A DNA stretch of 64,000 nucleotides from Phymatolithon calcareum (taxonomy: Eukaryota > Rhodophyta > Florideophyceae > Hapalidiales), in assembly GCA_977006965.1 (NCBI GenBank), contig OZ345363.1, positions 1,736,001 through 1,800,000 on the forward strand, given 5' to 3'. Both the position numbers and the translations under genes were made by a program. Of this stretch, positions 1-10,546 are shown piece by piece (positions within the stretch are counted from its first letter, which is position 1; every line of letters starts with the position of its first letter). A model generated the notes under the pieces. It did not search any database. It worked only from the letters and a program-made list of their open reading frames with translations, and was not told the DNA's origin.

Positions 1-425
1 TTGAGTCGACCAAGTCATTCGATAGAACTGCGCCCAATCGGCGCATACATTGAGCATTTGCTGGAGCTCGCCTTCATTCCTCGCCATTAGTATGATGTCG
101 TCAGCAAATATATTCAAGCGAAGACTCGCATTAGATTCGTTGAAGCTCATAGCCTTAACTCTTTCTGCCAAGGTGTCCATCAGAATATTGAACAGTGCGG
201 GGCTAATTGGAGATCCCTGGGGACCCCACGCTCGCTTATACCTCGCGTTCTTTCTGCGTTGTTCATAAGAGAGAAGAGAGTATTCTGTAGCGAGAGCGAA
301 GCCAACGAAGCCACGTTTCGTGATAATCTGAGGTCAATTTCTCACATTAACTCCTCTCGTGGTACCCGATCGTAATGCTGACTTCAAGTCGAGTAAGGCT
401 TTCTCCTTTCTTTCTTGTCTTATGA
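1..425 (-). pseudogene. LINE1 reverse transcriptase fragment
   Basis: Read on the minus strand this matches the RT fragment at 22985-23408. It has the start of the palm domain (LLDLKSAFDRVPRE-like), a PQGSP-type block altered near 230, and the FADDIILMA catalytic block near 95-120. It is cut by the window edge and frame-broken near 230-330. It is a dead retrotransposon piece carried along in the inverted duplication. Confidence 0.75.
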
Positions 426-429
426 CTGC

Positions 430-790
430 TGTTTTTTATAATTCATGTTTATTTAAAAGCCCCACAGACTTTCGAAGATGTGAGCAGAGCTTCCTCAGAT
501 GCTACCTACCTTTGTGCAGCTCACGAAACCTCCACCAGAATGAAGGACGGGAAAACTCAGGATTCAAGGAAATCCTATCTCAGTCCTCTGCGGGGTTGTT
601 GGTGCCTTACGACTGCTGTGTAACGGAGGACGGCTCTTTCTGTGTCTTTTCGAGTATAAAAACCAATCCCATTGCTCGGGCTTGCTTCTCCAGACAGTGT
701 TTCCAGCTCCATCAGCTCTTCCCTCCTTAGCATCTTTTCGATCGCTGCAGCATTCACATGCCCCAGCCTCGTTTAAATGAGGTTCAGTGT
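430..790 (-). mobile_element. LINE1 3'-end fragment
   Basis: This is the reverse complement of 22600-22968. It contains the end of an ORF2 C-terminal region and the LINE1 3' UTR, which ends in GCTTTTAAATAAAC when read on the minus strand. It abuts the RT fragment, an arrangement shared with the other arm, so the rearrangement predates the inverted duplication. Confidence 0.7.
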
Positions 791-1069
791 GGTCTCTTGC
801 GCACTGCAATGGCCATTACCTTGTGCATCGGTATCTGCACATGAGGCATGAATAGCTTTATAAAGCGAGGGTACTCGAAACCCGATGACCCGTTCTACAC
901 GACCGGTTCATGTCTTCGAAGAATTACATTTCCAAGTTGGCAGCAGAAGTTCGACTAGTTGCCAACGGAGGTGCATCTACACTGGCTCATTTAAAACATG
1001 AACAAGAAAAGCCCCTATCCAAAAATGAAATCTGGTCCACGATATGGCGTGACCACATTGCCGATCCTT
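790..1069 (+). pseudogene. LINE2 pre-RT fragment
   Basis: This matches minus-strand 22315-22590, the stretch just before the RT domain of LINE2-b (YSKPDDPFYTTGSCLRR and EQEKPLSENEIWSTIWRDH on the better copy). It stops at GATCCT, where the long arm continues into thousands of further bases. It has no coding capacity of its own. Confidence 0.7.
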
Positions 1070-1467
1070 AGACGAGAGAATGAGGAATGAATTGTGCTAT
1101 AACAAGGGCATGAAGAGAACACAGTACTGTACATCTTCGCAAAATGCGTCATTTGCAATAAACGGTATAAAGTTTACACGACCAACCATCCGTTACATCG
1201 TTTTGGGTCACCAAAATTCATATTCTATACTCTGGCAATTCACACTAGACACTAGTCCTGATTGCCATTCCAAATTCAGTGCCCACTGGCTCATGAGGTA
1301 TGAATTTGGAAACGGCTCCATGAGAACATTGAGCTCCAGAATAGCATCCGAAACGTTTCATTGCCTGTCGAGGTGCTACTAAAGCAGCAATATCCCTGCA
1401 CATAACACTAAGAAGCCAAAAACGAAGAACGCAAAAACCAGCAAACTCAAAAACACTTAACAGAAAA

Positions 1468-1707
1468 ATGAAGTGCGCCGCCGTCTTCGCCTTCTTCGGC
1501 CTTGTTGCCACCGCCTTCTCGGCTTCATTTGACATCTCCTCCCTAGAGGGCGCCATGGCTAAGGGCGAGGGTGCCATTACAGCCGGGTCTGCCGCCGACT
1601 CCACCTCCGGCGTCGCCTCCGCTGGCCTTGACGGCCCCGGTGCTGTGATTGGTGCCGCCACTATCGGATCTGCACTTTCCGGTGCCATGTCGTCCCCCTC
1701 ACTCTAA
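1468..1707 (+). CDS. Small secreted Gly/Ala/Ser-rich peptide, copy 1
   Basis: A 79-codon ORF with an ATG after an A-rich leader. Residues 1-18 form a classical signal peptide: MK, then a hydrophobic core with FAFFGLVATAF, with likely cleavage after an A-x-A-like site near 18. The mature part is about 60 residues, rich in Gly, Ala, Ser and Thr, with no Cys pairs. I do not recognise the family. Secretion is inferred from the N-terminus only. An AT-rich stretch follows the stop. The near-identical inverted copy at 7836-8075 differs at residue 10 (Gly here, Asp there). Confidence 0.6.
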   Translation: MKCAAVFAFFGLVATAFSASFDISSLEGAMAKGEGAITAGSAADSTSGVASAGLDGPGAVIGAATIGSALSGAMSSPSL

Positions 1708-1869
1708 AATTAAATGTGATATCTTTGTTGGAATATTGTTTTAAATTTTTTCTCTCCTTAGCTGACGTTGCCTACCCTGTTACATCCCAAGTTTTTGACG
1801 GTGACATGGTTTGATGTAGAAGCTGGCAGAATCGGTTCTTGATTTCATGGAAAGGCTGCAATTAGAAGG

Positions 1870-2052
1870 ATGGGAGAGGAAGGGACTGATCAACTCACTA
1901 ACAGTTTTGCCATCAAGTGGTCACTTGGAATGTTCCCTCCAATGAGCACCTCCGCCATTATCGAGATTAAACGCCAATATGGGAAAGATGCCATCGAAGA
2001 CGTGATAAATGGCGTCGCAAAGGACAGACTTTCCAAAGAGGACAGCGCCTAG
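1870..2052 (+). CDS. Short ORF of unknown function (60 aa)
   Basis: The ORF starts MGEEGTDQLTNSF and ends KDRLSKEDSA. It is hydrophilic, with a possible helix over IIEIKRQYGKDAIEDVING. I recognise no family. It lies 160 bp after the secreted-peptide ORF on the same strand and could instead be the last exon of a longer transcript. The inverted copy at 7491-7673 has a stop codon in place of the Ser in KWSLG, so at most one copy is intact. Whether it is expressed is unknown. Confidence 0.35.
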   Translation: MGEEGTDQLTNSFAIKWSLGMFPPMSTSAIIEIKRQYGKDAIEDVINGVAKDRLSKEDSA

Positions 2053-2059
2053 ACTAGGC

Positions 2060-2531
2060 GAGCGCGCGACGAGCTCCTAACTGTGTTTCAGGCTGTGGAC
2101 AAGTAAGGACTGCCTGCAACCTGAAATCACCACGTGCCACAGGACAGAGGATTAATATTCCCCCTCGAGGTCCTGCAGGAGACCAGAGATGGGTTCTTGT
2201 AGTCCACTGAATCGTGTTACACCAACAAGAAAAGAAACTCTTCCATAGAAGAAGAAGAAAGGTAGATTTTTATGTAAAAGTTACCAACGCGCCTGCTGAC
2301 GCTTGGAGCAACTTTCCAGGGGCCAAGAGGTTTTGGCTAGATTCTGTCTTGGAAGAGTTTTCTTTTCTTGTTGGTGTCACACGATTCAGTGGACTAGAAA
2401 AACCCACCTCTGGTCTAACTCTTCCATAGACGGAACCCTTGAAAACCTCTTGGCACTGGAAAAGCTGCTCCAAGCGTCAGCGGATTAGTTGGTAACTTTT
2501 AAATAAAAATCTATCTTTCTTCTTCTTCTTC
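2060..2531 (+). mobile_element. SINE-G copy, interrupted
   Basis: A sense copy of the roughly 280-bp SINE-G family. It begins GACGAGCTCCTAACTG and ends TTTTAAATAAAAATCTA followed by CTT repeats. It is split at 2249-2416 by a second, antisense SINE-G. The inverted copy of the same insertion is at 7198-7495. No A or B box is obvious, so the family is SINE-like by size, tail and target-site duplications only. Confidence 0.75.
2249..2416 (-). mobile_element. SINE-G inserted in SINE-G
   Basis: A 168-bp 5'-truncated antisense SINE-G, beginning on the plus strand with AAGAAGAAGAAAGG. It is flanked by a 13-bp target-site duplication, AACTCTTCCATAG, at 2236-2248 and 2417-2429. Removing it restores the surrounding copy. 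This is typical of LINE-driven retrotransposition. Confidence 0.8.
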
Positions 2532-3464
2532 ACTAACGGCTTTCTGACGCACATTAAATGAGTCAAAGTTTTATTCGTTTGCTTTCGCTACTGCAGCCCA
2601 CGTCTCTGCCTGAGAAGCAAAGCCTTAAGCTCGAGAAGATCGTCGCGTCACGGTTTGGCAAATTTAGATCGCTCGTAATGATTCCCCATTTGCACAAAGA
2701 AATGTTGATAGAATCGCTATGGGGAAGTGGCTATCGAAGCCCAGGGCTGATTATACAATCTAGATTACTGCACAGCGAAAGCATGACCCGGCCGCCACCT
2801 TATGCCTTGACTGTATATTCGTAAGACGATGAGGCTTTCAAAACATGCGCAAAAAATTCGCAACCTCTTTCGAAATTCTAAGTGAAGCCATAGACGCTGT
2901 CCGGTGATCAATCAGTGGCTTGCAATGAAAGTCGATCCCAATTGTCTGACCGTCGAGTGCTGCGTCTTAAGTCGCTTTCTACTATGTGAAGGGTAAGAGA
3001 ACTCAGCCGTCTCTTTGTGCGGCACTCGTTAGAGTTTCAGCAGATCAAGTAAGCTTCGCGAAGAATGGCTTACTTGATCTGCAGGTCCTGCTTTGTTGTC
3101 AGTTAATATGCTTGTGTCCCTGTCTCTCTCTGACGTTAGTCGCCAGCGCAATTTATACCCATCCCTGTGCTCGCGATTGCAACCTAGCTCTTGCGTGTAA
3201 TCATCTAGAGATGTAGGGTAGTGATAAAGTACTCCAAGAAAACACCCTGCAAAGTGAACATGTAAACATGGTTGCACAACTTAGTACAAGCACTAATAAT
3301 ATTGCTAGTAGAAACGAGGACAAATTCCCGTTCCTGTGACATATATTAAATTTTTTTGGGGGATTTCGCTGGGAAACTGGCTTATGTGACGAGTTTTCGA
3401 GTCTGGTATTTTTCATCTTTGGAAAGCTACGCACAGCCTTTCGCAATGTCGAGGTCTGGGACAG
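2532..3464. other. Unassigned stretch
   Basis: No recognisable gene. An 88-codon plus ORF at 2558-2824 (starts MSQSFIRLLSLLQ) has no motif I can place and may be chance. Bases 3045-3090 contain a short near-palindrome around GTAAGCTTCGCGAAG and its complement. Confidence 0.4.
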
Positions 3465-3476
3465 GGACTATTGAGA

Positions 3477-3777
3477 GAAGATTGATATCACTGAAAAAGC
3501 TCTAGACAAGCTACTCTTCTTCACTATCGTCTTTTACGACGACATGGAATAAACAAGGCGCCAATTGAGGAAATCTGATCAGTGGACCCCAAGCTTTTCC
3601 CTCTGCCCTTTTACGGGAGAGGGTTTTTGCAGCTAGGGCTACGACGTTAACCCGGGTTACAAGTACTTGAATATATGATCGAAGCTACAACGTAGCTGCT
3701 GAAACGCATCTCCCTTGCAGTCTCATGAGTGTTACTGAGGGCGTTTAATAAATTCCAAATTCAAAAGAAAAAAACAA
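3477..3777 (+). mobile_element. LINE4 3' fragment with target-site duplication
   Basis: A 301-bp 5'-truncated LINE end. The first codons read EKALDKLLFF, matching the C-terminal end of LINE1 ORF2 (EKALDDLLLFSKSII). The 3' UTR ends CTGAGGGCGTTTAATAAATT and then an A-rich tail. It is flanked by a 12-bp duplication, GGACTATTGAGA, at 3465-3476 and 3778-3789. A related 186-bp copy lies at 5326-5511. Confidence 0.75.
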
Positions 3778-3789
3778 GGACTATTGAGA

Positions 3790-5034
3790 CGACAAGAAAC
3801 AAGGGATCTCAGTGGTCTCCGTGTGGCGTACAGTCGCGTGTTCTCGCAGCGTTCGATTAGCCCTCTTGTACTACACATCCATTGGTGGACTAATCTAGAC
3901 CGAATTGGACTTCCTACTTTTTTGAATATGTTCAGTAGATTGCTTTTGTTAAAATTAATTGAATGTAGCCAATTTCTAAATCTACTTTTCAGAGTATTTA
4001 CTGCAGTTTCCGTGCTTCAACAATAATCCTGCTTACTTCTCTAGAGTACCCTCAAGGTCCTAGCAATGATATGCCACCAGTTATGAATAGCACGAGTAAA
4101 GCATGTCCGCTTTATACGGATGAGAATGTTGAACTTTAGCAAGAAGTTATTCCTCACCTCTTGCTTCCGAAGAACGAACATAGAATACTTGCTGACACCC
4201 TCACGTTCTCTTATTTATTCTCTTCAGAAAGCGATGATCCAGGATGGATACATGTGAACAAGCCCGTCGTTCATTCGCATGCAGGTACACGGGTCTGCAA
4301 TAGCTCTCTATGTAATCAACATCGATTTTGGATTCACTGGAACCCAAACGGAAAGAACGAGTATGGACTGGAAATTCAATGGTGAATCCTGATACTTCCA
4401 ACAGCCGGAAGTCTGAGCTTCAAGAAGGATCGTTTAAAACCTTTGAACCTAAACATAGTTCGCGACAAATGTATCAGCTTTAGAAGACAATGTTCGTTGT
4501 TATGCACTAAGCAATTCGCCACACGAGAGCTGAGCTGAGGAGAGCAACACGGGGGGGAAAATCAGAAGGCAAACCAAGCAGAACTGCCGAACCCACCGAA
4601 ACACCAGAACTATCATTGCAAAAATTCAATTGTGAGTGTCGTTTCGCCTGGTCATTCTCGAGAAATAGGGAGGAAGGGTACCAAAGTGCAGAAGAGCATC
4701 TCGAATTTGAACATGGCATGGAGCAAGAAGACATTAGAGACTCAGAAGACAACAGCAGTGACATTTTGACTGTACGCTCAGCGGGCTCGATCTCTGGGAA
4801 GGAAATTGTTGTACTATCAATAAATTATATAGGCCTAAGGAAGGAAAGATCGTTGCTGAGCAGAGTTCTTCCCGTAGGAGATTGCAGCCTCTGGATATTT
4901 TTCGGGATGGTCTTGCAGCCCGAAATGTTCCGTTTTTAGCAAGGAAACGAAGGTTTTAGTCGACGAAGAACTGACTGAAACTTTTTGTTTCCCTCGTGCT
5001 GGGGAAAGAGAAAAAAGAGGGTCCAGGTATTGCA
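3790..5034. other. Unassigned stretch
   Basis: No supported gene. ORFs of 66-107 codons occur (for example plus 4616-4939, rich in Glu and Asp) but lack recognisable motifs, repeats or a partner copy in the window. Confidence 0.4.
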
Positions 5035-5261
5035 GTGAAGAATAATGCCAAGATGAAGTGAGATCCGTAGCTGAACCTGTATGCCGTTTACATCGTCTAA
5101 ACGAATAGACATATTTGGACACGAAAAACGCCACTGTGCCTGTGGCTTCGCGCATGGTGGACCGAATCACACCAATTTTCACAATAGGCACTCATGTAGG
5201 CGAAGACGGACAGTATACGCTCCACGAAGTAATGCGATTTGCGGAAGGCTCGTAATAAAAG

Positions 5262-5542
5262 AATTTTAGAAGAAGAAGTAAGGTAGATTTTTATTTAAAA
5301 GTTACCAACGCATCTGCTGACGCTTCCTCCAACCTTCTAGGAGGAGGGTTTTTGCAGCTAGGGCAGCGACTCTAAACTGAAATCAGCCTGCGCACATCCG
5401 ACCATAGTAAAGTGGCTACAATAGAAGTAGTAACCGAAATGCATCTCCCTTACAGATTCATGAGTGTTGCTGAGGGTTTTTTTTTTAAATAAATTACAAA
5501 ATTAAAAAAAAATCTGCTGACGCTTGGGGCAAATTTCCTAGA
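5262..5542 (-). mobile_element. SINE-G fragment, host of two later insertions
   Basis: An antisense SINE-G 3' portion starts AATTTTAGAAGAAGAAG. It is inserted at ATAAAAG, with copies at 5255-5261 and 6044-6050. Copy 2 of the duplication shows the empty site near 24860. It was later split by LINE4 (5326-5511) and followed by LINE2 (5549-6038). Confidence 0.7.
5326..5511 (+). mobile_element. LINE4 3' fragment inside SINE-G
   Basis: A 186-bp insertion with the LINE4 3' UTR (AGGGTTTTTGCAGCTAGGGC, then TGAGTGTTGCTGAGGG) and an A/T-rich tail. It is flanked by a 14-bp duplication, ATCTGCTGACGCTT, at 5312-5325 and 5512-5525. Confidence 0.8.
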
Positions 5543-5548
5543 TAAAAG

Positions 5549-6038
5549 GAGGCAGTACCGAGCGAGCCGTACGAGGGCTGGTGACCCACAAACACGAGAG
5601 CCACCGCCGACGACAGGAATGGATTGAAAAGGAAGAAGAAAAAGAGAGAAAAATTACCGTGGACACTAAGGAGAAAGTAAGCCCTGTACTCCAAATTCGA
5701 TCCAGGAAACACCGACTCCTAGCAGTTAAGTGGTTCTTCGGCCGCTTCCCACCATGAAGAGCAGAGTCGTACGTTGAACATTTCAACGAGGTCGCAGAAG
5801 AGAATCTGAAAACTCTACAACGAAATTTGACAAGTCCAAGAGCAGAAGAATCTTGGGAAAAAGGGACGAAAAAGGCGATTGACAAACTTTTAGAACTGGA
5901 AATCCATATGTTAGAAGAAATGATAGTGTAATGTGATCTGATTGGGTAATGAGATGGCAGTATCAACGGGAAGCTGCTCTGGTGTTGGTGAATACCGGCG
6001 TTGAGGGCTTCTAAAATAAAAATCTACAATTTCCCCCC
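5549..6038 (+). mobile_element. LINE2 3' fragment
   Basis: A 5'-truncated LINE2 encoding the ORF2 C-terminal domain (KHRLLAVKWFFGRFPP, then YVEHFNEVAEENLKTLQRNL), with a stop codon after FGRFPP. It then has the 3' UTR ending GAGGGCTTCTAAAATAAAAA and a short poly-C tail. A 12-bp duplication, CCTAGATAAAAG, lies at 5537-5548 and 6039-6050. Confidence 0.8.
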
Positions 6039-6867
6039 CCTAGATAAAAGTATTTTACTGCGTCCCGATAAATCCCAATTTTTGCAGTACGAGAAGGTTA
6101 ATTTACGCATCCAAAGTGGAGCTGGTTAAACTGAGCGTGGTCCGAACGATTTTCGTCATTCACAAAAGTGGGCTGGAGAAAGCCCAGTTCCCTCGCGATA
6201 TTGGGATAGTAAAAGAACGGGTGCGAAGTTTTCTCTGCCCTTTCGATCGAAGAGCCACCTGTTTTGGACATCACGCACATCTCCATCACCTAGCGATTGC
6301 TTAAAGCTCGAGACTTCTGTAGAACCGCGCAAACGTGATCATTTGGCATAAAGCACACGGAACCGTTCACGCACTTCTGCAGCAACTGTCGAGCCGTAAT
6401 CACACCATTCGCAATGGTACGTAACATGTTATCATGTCAGAACGGCCCTAGCTCTATCCACTGCGCCTCCTCCACACGAACATACAACCGAATGCACACT
6501 CCGTCCACACTCCGACGTTGAGATCAACCTGCATACGATCCAACATTGCATATTTACCGGTGGTAATCCAGTGGGGAATCGACTAGCGGTGCCGTCTAGA
6601 ATGGGTTGATGGAAGCTGACATTTATCGATGCAGAGCGCGTTGAGCAAAACAACAAGCGGACGCCGTAGCAGCCCCCAGTCCGGTGCATGAGTACCTCAA
6701 AGACCAATTATTCCTTCTCCCGTTGGATGGTGAAATATGAGTGCTGAAAGGATGCATCGCCGTACCAGGTTTTTTTTATAATGCTTCAGGTATATTCTGA
6801 CAATCAGAAAATGTACTGGATGACAAACATAAAGCCACCGGCAGTGAAGGCTGTGTGTGAGATCATA

Positions 6868-7197
6868 ATTGGATTGGATTTCTGTTCAATTGAAGCTCCC
6901 TTTATCAATTATACTTGCACCTGAGAGACTTTTCGTTGCACTACAATCCATTACTTACGTTCTCATTTAAGTAGTTGTTTTCGGACATATTCTTTGGACA
7001 GTATCCACTGCCATTTCCAGCATGTCTTTTTGAATATCAGAAAGTCGTTGTTTGGACATTAAATTTGAAATATCCTTGAGTGCTTCATCTAGTTCGGAAT
7101 CTTCGTTTCTTGCTTGCTCTTGCCAGGAGTATGGGAAGCGGTGAAATAACCAGTGCGTGCAAAGAAGCCTGTGCTTCGCCAGATCATAATTGAAGAA
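6868..7197 (-). mobile_element. LINE3 3' fragment
   Basis: This resembles 29676-29990 and, read on the minus strand, encodes the same C-terminal peptide (RNEDSELDEALKDISNLM; MSKQRLSDIQKDMLEMAVDT). The 3' UTR ends AGGGAGCTTCAATTGAAC. It abuts SINE-G at 7198. Confidence 0.65.
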
Positions 7198-7495
7198 GAT
7201 GAAAAAAGGTAGATTTTTATTTAAAAGTTACCAACGCATCTGCTGACGCTTGGAGCAACTTTCCTAGTGCCAAGAGGTTTTGGCTGGATTCTCTCTATGG
7301 AAGTGTTTCTTTTCTTGTTGGTGTAACACGATTCAGTGGACTACAAGAACCCATCTCTGGTCTCCTGCAGGACCTCGAGGGGGAATATTAATCCTCTGTC
7401 CTGTGGCACGTGGTGATTTCAGGTTGCAGGCAGTCCTTACTTGTCCACAGCCTGAAACACAGTTAGGAGCTCGTCGCGCGCTCGCCTAGTCTAGG
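7198..7495 (-). mobile_element. SINE-G copy in the long arm
   Basis: An uninterrupted antisense copy corresponding to 2060-2531 without its nested insertion. From the minus strand it runs from GCGACGAGCTCCTAAC to TTTTAAATAAAAATCTACC and an imperfect CTT tail. Confidence 0.75.
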
Positions 7496-7673
7496 CGCTG
7501 TCCTCTTTGGAAAGTCTGTCCTTTGCGACGCCATTTATCACGTCTTCGATGGCATCTTTCCCATATTGGCGTTTAATCTCGATAATGGCGGAGGTGCTCA
7601 TTGGAGGGAACATTCCAAGTCACCACTTGATGGCAAAACTGTTAGTGAGTTGATCATTCCCTTCCTCTCCCAT
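7491..7673 (-). pseudogene. Broken copy of the 60-aa ORF
   Basis: The inverted counterpart of 1870-2052. TCA in the motif KWSLG has become TGA here, ending the frame after about 20 codons. Thr near the start is replaced by Asn. The rest of the reading frame is conserved. Confidence 0.6.
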
Positions 7674-7835
7674 CCTTCTAATTGCAGCCTTTCCATGAAA
7701 GCAAGAACCGATTCTGCCAGCTGCTACATCAAACAATGTCACCGTCAAAAACTTGGGATGTAACAGGGTAGGCAACGTCAGCTAAGGAGAGAAAAAATTT
7801 AAAACAATATTCCAACAAAGATATCACATTTAATT

Positions 7836-8075
7836 TTAGAGTGAGGGGGACGACATGGCACCGGAAAGTGCAGATCCGATAGTGGCGGCACCAATCACAG
7901 CACCGGGGCCGTCAAGGCCAGCGGAGGCGACGCCGGAGGTGGAGTCGGCGGCAGACCCGGCTGTAATGGCACCCTCGCCCTTAGCCATGGCGCCCTCTAG
8001 GGAGGAGATGTCAAATGAAGCCGAGAAGGCGGTGGCAACAAGGTCGAAGAAGGCGAAGACGGCGGCGCACTTCAT
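7836..8075 (-). CDS. Small secreted-type peptide, copy 2
   Basis: An intact 79-codon ORF, identical to 1468-1707 apart from residue 10, which is Asp instead of Gly. That Asp lies in the hydrophobic core of the signal peptide (FAFFDLVATAF) and would probably weaken secretion. The reverse strand also holds a 147-codon ORF, which looks like a shadow since the signal-peptide logic favours this strand. Confidence 0.5.
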   Translation of the reverse strand: MKCAAVFAFFDLVATAFSASFDISSLEGAMAKGEGAITAGSAADSTSGVASAGLDGPGAVIGAATIGSALSGAMSSPSL

Positions 8076-8422
8076 TTTTCTGTTAAGTGTTTTTGAGTTT
8101 GCTGGTTTTTGCGTTCTTCGTTTTTGGCTTCTTAGTGTTATGTGCAGGGATATTGCTGCTTTAGTAGCACCTCGACAGGCAATGAAACGTTTCGGATGCT
8201 ATTCTGGAGCTCAATGTTCTCATGGGGCCGTTTCCAAATTCATACCTCATGAGCCAGTGGGCACTGAATTTGGAATGGCAATCAGGACTAGTGTCTAGTG
8301 TGAATTGCCAGAGTATAGAATATGAATTTTGGTGACCCAAAACGATGTAACGGATGGTTGGTCGTGTAAACTTTATACCGTTTATTGCAAATGACGCATT
8401 TTGCGAAGATGTACAGTACTGT

Positions 8423-9630
8423 TTTTTTATTGCAATTTTTTTAAAGCCCCGCAGTCATACGAATATACGGGCAGGGCTTCCTCAGGTGCTGCCCTCGCTA
8501 GTGCGGCTCTACATTCTATGTGGGACCCTAGCATGTGTTCGGTTGTTTTGATTACTCTTCGTAACAGTTTCGGGGCGCCGCTTCTTCTTTCAGTACAGTT
8601 CTTCTTCATGCTGCATACTCTCGATGATGCTTTTGCTGAAGAGCAAAAGGTCATCTAATGCCTTCTCAGTTGCCGCTCTGTCGTCTTCCTTGAGTTCACA
8701 GGCTGACAAGTTGCGATCCAGGGTCTCCATGTGCTGTCTGACTTTGTTTCCGAATCTATCTGCCATCAGTGTGGTAGACACTTGGGGAAATCTTCCAAAG
8801 GCGTACTGAACCGCCAGTTGCCTGTGATTCAGTTGTGGAAATTTGAGTATTGCAGGGAGTTCTCTTGTCTTGTCGTACGGAATTTTCCTCTTTCTCTTCG
8901 ATTCAAGGGTCTCTCCTTCCTTTTTCAGGAATGCTGATCGGAGTTCTTCTGCAGATTGGTTCTCTATTATGTGCTTCATCGCTTCATCAAACGGTTCTCT
9001 GGTTTCCATCGATGTGATGTCGTTACTTGTGGCTTGAAGCTCTTCTGAATTTCTTCTCTCTGGTATTTGCATCAGAAACTTTTCTTTCTTCGCTATGGTC
9101 CTTGTCAGCATCTTGAAAGCTAGTATTTTCCGTCGATGGGAAGCAGATTGGATTCGACATATTAGGCGAAGTCTATCCGTCTTTCCTCGTGCCAGTGGCC
9201 CGAAGACTTGTCTGAAAAACGTTTGTTCAACTTCCTTGACCGCGCTCTGGACATTTTCTGTCCACGGTGCTAAGTGCATAGCGTACTCCCAGCGTGGCTG
9301 GATTAATGCCTTGTATACTTGGATGCATTTATGTATGCCAATTCCCTTCTTGAATACCCCTAGTGCACGGAGCTCGTACAGAGCGATCCTAGCCTTCTTG
9401 AGGCGTTGCAACAACAGTGTATCTGTGACCCCTTCTGGTCCTAAGGATACTGCGAGGTAGGTGACTTCCGCGACATGTGCGAGGGCCTTATTAGCCAGCT
9501 TGAATGTCACGCCCGCTGTCTCATCCAATTCAAGTATCTCGCTTTTTCCTTGCTTCCTGTTCCATGTCATCCCTCGTTCTTGGGCCCATTGAGCGGCTTT
9601 CTCTAGCAATCCCTGCAGAGCGAAAGGTGC
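8423..9630 (-). mobile_element. LINE1 insertion (5'-truncated, young)
   Basis: About 1.2 kb, flanked by a perfect 13-bp duplication TGTACAGTACTGT at 8410-8422 and 9631-9643. The short arm has the single uninterrupted site near 1123-1135. The minus-strand 3' end has the LINE1 tail (GAGGAAGCCCTGCCCGTATA, then GGGGCTTTAAAAAAATTGC). The 5' truncation falls inside the RT palm. Confidence 0.9.
8590..9629 (-). CDS. LINE1 ORF2 C-terminal half (RT thumb and C-terminal domain)
   Basis: An unbroken frame of about 346 codons starting just after the FADD block (ALQGLLEKAAQWAQERGMTW). It includes GKSEILEL, the RT thumb (VYKALIQPRWEYAMHL), then FFRQVFGPLARGKTDRLRL. It ends with the conserved C-terminal motif NHRQLAVQYAFGRFPQVST and LDRNLS. 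It lacks its own start, since the upstream ATG lies in flanking DNA, so it is a truncated enzyme. It is about as long as, and clearly similar to, 56099-57208. The lack of stops suggests recent insertion. Confidence 0.8.
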
Positions 9631-9713
9631 TGTACAGTACTGTGTTCTCTTCATGCCCTTGTTATAGCACAATTTATTCCTCATTCTCTCGTCTAAGGAT
9701 CCACAATTGGGGA

Positions 9714-9764
9714 ATTTGTAAGTTTTTTATTTTAGAAGCCCTCAACGCCAGAGTCGCCGACACT
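9714..9764 (-). mobile_element. LINE2-b 3' terminus, displaced
   Basis: On the minus strand this reads GCTCTAGTGTCGGCGACTCT, then GTTGAGGGCTTCTAAAATAA and a short C-run, which is the LINE2 3' end. Its continuation is at 19685, because LINE2-a was inserted into it. Confidence 0.75.
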
Positions 9765-9968
9765 AGAGCAGCTTCACTCACGTCAACTGTAGGATCCGTC
9801 TGGCCCAATCGGTCCGGAACCATCTAAACGGAATAAGCGTAAGCGGAAACCGACCTCCGAGGAAGGGAATATCTAGAAAGTGATATATCGCCGCGAGGCG
9901 CGTCGAATGGCAGGCCGTAATCCAGAAATGGATGTCGACGACGCCGACAACGTCCATGGGAAAGCCGC

Positions 9969-10546
9969 TGTCGCTGGTCTTCAAGATGGTAAGCCGCGGA
10001 CCGCTAATTACGACGTTCGCGGGTTGATGAACTTGACTGAACCGTATATCGATACGATTCACTTGTGGTGCACGGAGTGGAACGGGAACGCGCTCCGGTC
10101 GTGGAAAGGGACAGAACTTGGGCCGGTAACCTGCAAGTGCCAAACGCAATGCTCGTCGGAGCACTATTACGTTTCGCGAAGATGCCAACCGATCGTCGGA
10201 TCGCTAGCTGGTGTCTCCCCCTACTCGCGACGTAGGGTACGGGGTCTCGCCTCCCGCTTGTGGCGAACGTTGGTTCTTCACCGAGATAGTGGGATGAATG
10301 AAAAGGACTTTACCTTGACGATGGAAATGGTTTGAACTTGATGGTCCCTCTTTCTCCCTCGCGTCGGCATCGTCGACTATGCTAAAGTATGCCTCGAGAT
10401 AAAGCTATCATACGATGATCCCGCGCAGTAAGTGTAAGCTAGGTCTCTTCTACCAATGGATGTCTGGTGCTTTGCTATCCAGGCTAACAACCTTGTTGCC
10501 CACGTGTATATCGAACCAAGACAACAAACTTACTATTCTTGCGACA
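9969..10546 (-). repeat. Copia C 3' LTR
   Basis: 578 bp with termini TGTCGC/GCGACA. The pol stop codon lies 14 bp inside it. The strand opposite to the element holds an open frame of about 120 codons, present in both LTRs. Confidence 0.95.

Larger units (their letters stand above)
1..2531. repeat. Inverted duplication, short (left) arm
   Basis: This stretch is the reverse complement of pieces of 7198-23408, with matching internal junctions: LINE1 fragments, then a LINE2 piece, then a block with two short genes and a SINE-G. Base 1 corresponds to about 23408, so the arm probably continues off the window. Compared with the long arm it lacks most of a LINE2. The join at about 1064-1070 lies at the short shared string GATCCT, which suggests an internal deletion through microhomology. 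It also lacks the LINE1 found at 8423-9630. Confidence 0.85.
5035..6867. repeat. Direct duplication, copy 1
   Basis: The flanks 5035-5261 and 6044-6867 match 24640-26030 in the same order and strand. The middle, 5262-6043, is absent from copy 2 and consists of SINE-G, LINE4 and LINE2 insertions. The duplicated unit itself is unassigned. On the minus strand it reads as broken coding-like pieces (for example a 63-codon ORF at 6098-6289 containing HPFFYYPNIARELGFLQP) with an in-frame TAA in both copies. Confidence 0.8.

Noticed and set aside
7855-8298. 147-codon plus ORF opposite the secreted peptide (and its mirror at 1245-1688)
   Set aside because: Shadow frame; the other strand has a clean signal peptide and compact ORF.
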